Shown here in pieces: positions 7,403 to 10,964 of a DNA stretch of 10,964 nucleotides. The DNA is from Funneliformis mosseae (lineage: Eukaryota > Glomeromycota > Glomeromycetes > Glomerales > Glomeraceae): the NCBI GenBank assembly GCA_910592005.1, contig CAJVPP010003720.1:1-10964 (forward strand), read 5' to 3'. The notes below the pieces were generated by a model. It was not told where the DNA came from. It was given only the letters and a program-made list of their open reading frames with translations, and did not search any database. Both the position numbers and the translations under genes were made by a program. Positions within the stretch are counted from its first letter, which is position 1. Each line of letters opens with the position of its first letter.

Positions 7403-8008
7403 ATGAGTACTTCATCTACTTCAACCGTAAGCAATATTATAAAAAGACATAGAATGAAACGGCGAATCGAAATGAACATTTTTAATAGAAGGACATACAG
7501 TAAGAAGGGTAGTCCTATCGACGCTCCAATACCGTCTATTTCTGCTACTGCCATACAACCACAATCTACCACTACCGAGACGCTATTTTCGAAAGATAAT
7601 CCAAATCATAAACCATTCATGGCTGGTATGATAATAGCAATAATCATTGCCGTAATATTTATTGGTTATATTATAAAGAAAATCTTTTCTTACAACACTC
7701 GTAAATGTCCAAGTCCGTTATTAGATGCTACAAGTTCGATGGCGAGTAATAGTAATATCAGTCATGAAAGTAGCAATCATCATAATATTTGTGATACATT
7801 GTCTTCTAACCCGATAGAACTCAACACTAACGATAATACTGAAAATTCGGCTAGTGAAGGGATGTACTATAATACCCTAGAAACCTTAGACCATATTCCA
7901 AATCCTTGTGCCACGGTATATTCATATGAGACTTCTAGCTTTGGTGATGTGGATGTAGAATTACCTTCGTCCAAAGTTAATGTTAATTGGGAAGATTGTA
8001 TGAAATAG
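7403..8008 (+). CDS. Predicted single-pass membrane protein, 201 residues, function unknown
   Basis: The only long clean frame in the window. A TAA at 7394-7396, three codons upstream, and A at -3 support the ATG. Residues 1-10 are Ser/Thr-rich, 14-36 strongly basic (KRHRMKRR, NRRTYSKK), and 37-70 rich in Pro, Ser and Thr. Residues 72-91 (MAGMIIAIIIAVIFIGYII) form one clear transmembrane helix followed by KK. The tail, 96-201, is Ser/Asn/His-rich then acidic, ending ELPSSKVNVNWEDCMK. No signal peptide is visible. The basic residues after the helix suggest a cytosolic tail, but the basic N-terminus makes topology uncertain. The layout recalls fungal surface sensors (Ser/Thr stretch, helix, cytosolic tail), but I see no WSC or Mid2-type domain. 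Codon use and CpG content are normal, unlike the flanks, which argues for a maintained gene. No intron is needed. It is not recognised as any known family. Confidence 0.82.
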   Translation: MSTSSTSTVSNIIKRHRMKRRIEMNIFNRRTYSKKGSPIDAPIPSISATAIQPQSTTTETLFSKDNPNHKPFMAGMIIAIIIAVIFIGYIIKKIFSYNTRKCPSPLLDATSSMASNSNISHESSNHHNICDTLSSNPIELNTNDNTENSASEGMYYNTLETLDHIPNPCATVYSYETSSFGDVDVELPSSKVNVNWEDCMK

Positions 8009-8402
8009 GAGGAAAATGTAAATTAAGGCGCAGTAATCCTCCTTTTTTTTTTTTTTAATTGAATAGATATGTACAAAATTATGTAAAAATTATGAAATTA
8101 TGCATTTGATTGGTGCGTTCTTTATTTAAGATAATGGTCTTATAGTTGGGTGCGATTTTTTTTTTTAAAAAAAAACATATATTCGGAGAATAGCGAAACC
8201 TGAACTCAAACAGGTATTACACCAATGAAAATGCAGTAATAATTATAGAAATCCCGACGACTATCGTTTAAAAGTAAAAACAATTTTTAATTTGATATTT
8301 ATTGACTTTCCTTAGCTTAAATATTGATGAAACCTCTTGTACTATAGAATATTGATTATGATTTATTCCTAATTTAAGTTATTTTTATCATGTGATATAA
8401 AC
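8009..8402. other. 3' flank of the membrane-protein gene, no further gene
   Basis: A T14 run at 8043-8056 follows the stop by 34 bases, likely within the 3' UTR or downstream of it. No AATAAA is close, so the poly(A) site is unclear. At 8150-8177 a T run abuts an A run, giving another self-complementary AT tract. A short open frame near 8180-8225 (YIRRIAKPELKQVLHQ) looks coding-like but is too short to call. Confidence 0.4.
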
Positions 8403-8547
8403 TAAGTGTCACTCAAAGAAATATAATTACTGTTACACGATTAAACTGGTTTGTTGTCACATCTTTGCAAAAACGCCTACCGCGTTAAAAAGCTGACTAT
8501 TTTACTAACTTTCTTCCTTTCTTGAAAAGTGTGTAAAGCGACACTTA
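8403..8547. repeat. Possible MITE-like unit with 11-bp terminal inverted repeats
   Basis: TAAGTGTCACT (8403-8413) is the inverse of AGCGACACTTA (8537-8547) with one mismatch, an A/G difference that CpG decay could explain. The outer TA pairs would be the TA target duplication of a Tc1/mariner-type element, leaving a 141-bp unit. No internal homology to the Tc1 relic was seen, and a chance inverted repeat cannot be excluded. Confidence 0.3.
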
Positions 8548-8950
8548 TATTTCATGGAAAATATTCCAAACCAAATTTTTTGAAGAAAAAGTCTTTCTAC
8601 TTACAATTTATAATAATCCAACGTACGCAAACTGCGACGACGTTTGAAAACGAATCAAATTCAGAATAACAACTTTTTTTCTTCAAACCCGATATCGATC
8701 GGTCGCAAATAAATATGATAATTCCTCCTTTTCTGGTTTATTGGATACAGCATAGCGACCTTTCATTATGATTGGCTATCTTTTGCAGATTATTTTTTAT
8801 TAGAGAAAACTTAACCTAGGCCGGTGATTCAGATCATTTATTGTAGACAGGTTTTTTAATCTAGTCCTGGAACTTAATTTAGAAATTCTATATTAATACA
8901 TGATCTGCATATATTTATATTTACAATAATAATCATACTTTTTTAACTTT
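8548..8950. promoter_or_regulatory. Non-coding stretch with a CpG-dense pocket, candidate promoter
   Basis: Ten CpG dinucleotides occur between 8622 and 8705, including a run near 8622-8652 and the near-palindrome CCGATATCGATCGG (8689-8702), in a window that is otherwise CpG-poor. Two ATTGG (inverted CCAAT) motifs lie downstream, in TTATTGGATAC and GATTGGCTAT. No gene start follows within the window: the ATG at 8713 opens only 18 codons. It may be a relic promoter, or the promoter of a gene whose first exon I cannot see. Confidence 0.3.
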
Positions 8951-9035
8951 ATTCGTGTCTTCGTGTTTGCAATAAAAATTTCAGATCATACTATTTATAT
9001 AGTAAAATTTTTTTGTACTAAAACTATATCTGAAT

Positions 9036-9551
9036 CCAGACTTCTATTCAAATCCATCAACCTCAAGTTAATTCAAGAATCATGATAAGTTTGTTAATAA
9101 AATCAAAGATTATGCACATAAACTTGGTTTTATTATTAGACTTGAAAATTTTGAATATTTAAATATTACCAAAAATCAAAATCTAAAAAATTTCTAAAGA
9201 AAAAGAATAAATTATCACAGAAAAATATTTGAAAAAGAACTTTATTATATACTTAAGCTAGTTATTCTGAGTTAAAGAAAATGATTCAGAAGATGAAAAT
9301 TTAATTAACAAAGAAAAAATAGAAAATCTCAACAATGTGGTTGTTCTTTTTATATTCCTACTTCTTTTAATAATTCTAATAGTTTATGATATATAATAAA
9401 TATGAATCTTATTCATAATTATCAAATGGTTAATGAAAATTATCGATTTTTTATGATTAATGAATGGAGTATTCCTGATAATATTAAATAATAAATTGAA
9501 AGTTATTATTATTTAATTATTTTGTATTTTAATAAATTATTTAGAATTTAT
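9036..9551 (+). pseudogene. Decayed MULE-type transposase N-terminus (FAR1 / WRKY-GCM1-type zinc-binding domain)
   Basis: FAR1-like domains bind DNA at the N-terminus of many Mutator-like transposases. Frame 3 reads PDFYSNPSTSS then DKFVNKIKDYAHKLGFIIRL (9084-9143), matching the usual opening where a WDE-x-DKF...YA-x-K-x-GF pattern precedes a basic stretch. Later, in the same frame, SQQCGCSFYIP (9327-9359) supplies the Cys side of the zinc site. The segment MNLIHNYQMVNENYRFFMI (about 9402-9458) supplies its His side, normally LxHNHxM; the second His is now Tyr (CAT to TAT). It continues as NEWSIPDNIK-stop-stop-IESYY, where the two TAA probably were glutamines. In between, the acidic segment SEDENLINKEKIEN is in another frame, so at least two indels exist. 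The catalytic DDE part is not visible further right. The copy is dead. Confidence 0.7.
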
Positions 9552-10334
9552 TAAATAAGATAATTTAGTCTCTATTCTGAATTAAAATATTTAAAGCATA
9601 ATATAAAGAAAATAAAAAATTTTATTGTATGTATTTATTTTATAAATAAAAAAATCAAATTACTTTTCTTTTTAGATTTTAATAATATTACTAGATTTTT
9701 AGTACAAATTAGAAAAATTCATTTCTAATTAATATAATAAATTATAAAATATATTTTAAGAATTAATTTACTTTTATAATAATGAAACAAATATAATTTA
9801 AGAATAGTGATTACAGAATATTATATTTTTAAAATATATATATATTGTTAATGTGTAATCTTTTTAAGTTATAACTATTAGACGTAGTATCAAAAAAGTT
9901 AACTCTTTTAAGTTTACATAGTAAAATCTATAGTTTACAAATTAGTCAAGATTTTTTTATATATTGAAAAATATATTCAAACTTACAATGAAAGTATAAT
10001 TCATCTGCTATATACTGCTAAGTATATTCAATATATATTTTTATATGTAAAATAAATGTTAATTATATTACTAATATAAGGTATTACAAAAAAGTCTCAA
10101 GTAATAAAAAAAGTTTTTTTGATAAATAAACAAACTAAAAGATAAAAATAATAAAATAAGAAAATATAAAAAAAAGAATTAATCGCAAGCAAGAAAGAGT
10201 AATCTTACACTATCTTTATAAAAGATAAGTTACATATAGTTATTACTAAACTGATTAGATTTCATTTAGTAATTGATAGTTATCTTTTTCTAATGAATTT
10301 AATACTCTATATATATACATTTAATATTATATAA
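9552..10334. other. AT-extreme stretch, no gene recognised
   Basis: This would be the catalytic part of the MULE-like element if the copy had been complete, but no DDE motif or sustained frame survives. It consists of A/T runs with very few CpG. Confidence 0.4.
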
Positions 10335-10393
10335 AATATATTAATTATATTAAGCATATTAACTATATTAAATATATTTAATATATTTAATAT
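10335..10393 (+). repeat. Degenerate AT tandem repeat, about 9-bp units (AATATATTA-like)
   Basis: Successive units ATATATTAA, TTATATTAA, GCATATTAA, CTATATTAA and ATATATTTA share the pattern NNATATTAA. Period and similarity were judged by eye, and AT-rich background makes partial repeats common. Confidence 0.5.
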
Positions 10394-10964
10394 TTTTTAT
10401 ATTTTAACATTTGGTATTATGTTACATTTATAGAATATATAGATCATATAATTATTACTCTATAATAATATTAAGAAACTTAATTATATAATATTATTTT
10501 TTCATATTAAATCTAATCTTAAATTATATTTTAAAAAAATTTTTAAATATAAAAAAAAAATCCAATTTTTTAATTAAAATTAAATTTATAAATATAATTT
10601 AAAAAATTTATTATTTTATTTGATTTATAAAATTTTTATGATATTATTTTTTAATTAATACCAATTTTTATAATATTTTATATTAATTTTTAATAATAAT
10701 TTTAATTTTAAATACATTTGATTTTTTATTCTATAATTATTATAAATACTTTATTATTAAATAGAAAAATCTTAGATATAAATTTATAAGTAACTATAAA
10801 ATCTATATATGAGGGCTAAGCTATTAAAATTACCTTACGAAATAAAAAATTAATTTTAAGTAAATGATGATTAAAAAATACTACATTACAGTAAACATTT
10901 TTAACTAATAATAAATTGTTCTATTTTTAAATATTAAGTCAAATTAATTATTAAGATGATACTA
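10394..10964. other. AT-extreme stretch to the window end, no gene recognised
   Basis: Runs of A and T with stops in every frame and no RNA gene or repeat family recognised. Confidence 0.45.

Noticed and set aside
7427..7500. Possible intron in the membrane-protein gene (GTAAGC at 7427 to CATACAG ending 7500)
   Set aside because: Removing it would place an immediate TAA after eight codons, while the unspliced frame is open and protein-like.
7369..7572. 67-codon minus-strand frame overlapping the start of the membrane-protein gene
   Set aside because: It lies antisense to the better-supported 201-codon gene, and its hydrophobic, cysteine-rich string follows from the complementary Ser/Thr/Lys codons.
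8180..8225. Short tRNA-like or coding-like stretch with ACCTG...CAGGT hairpin
   Set aside because: No full cloverleaf can be drawn and the open frame is only about 16 codons.

Overview
The window is very AT-rich eukaryotic DNA and looks like repeat-dense fungal sequence. The decayed Ty3/gypsy, Tc1/mariner and FAR1/MULE relics, together with one short intron-free gene, are what I would expect of an arbuscular mycorrhizal fungus (Glomeromycotina, Rhizophagus-like). That assignment rests on recall of protein motifs, not on a search.

There are three compositional blocks. Positions 1 to about 4.9 kb form an extremely AT-rich, CpG-poor block. On the minus strand it holds the wreck of a Ty3/gypsy LTR retrotransposon. 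Its gag lies at about 2.16-3.24 kb, with the capsid-type core and a ruined CCHC zinc knuckle, and reverse transcriptase traces lie at about 0.53-1.08 kb. Both carry many in-frame TAA/TAG codons, mostly where glutamine is expected, plus frameshifts. A Thr/Ile-type low-complexity tract lies at 4.18-4.39 kb, and a degenerate minisatellite at 4.91-5.05 kb marks the edge of the block.

Positions about 5.2-8.9 kb are less AT-rich and contain normal numbers of CpG. This block opens with the 3' part of a Tc1-like (DD34E) transposase pseudogene at 5207-5567. At 6.0-6.65 kb there are unrecognised coding-like segments that may be exons or exon relics, one of them ending just before a polyadenylation-like AATAAATAAA. 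The one confident intact gene is at 7403-8008: a 201-residue single-pass membrane protein of unknown function with a TATA-like element upstream. Downstream lie a possible MITE-like inverted repeat and a small CpG-dense pocket.

Positions about 9.0-10.96 kb return to extreme AT-richness. They carry on the plus strand a decayed FAR1/WRKY-GCM1-type N-terminal domain of a MULE-like transposase (about 9036-9551), then about 1.4 kb with nothing recognisable.

Overall this is one orphan gene in a pocket of less-decayed DNA between two old, mutated transposon graveyards. I found no tRNA, rRNA, CRISPR array or bacterial-type operon.
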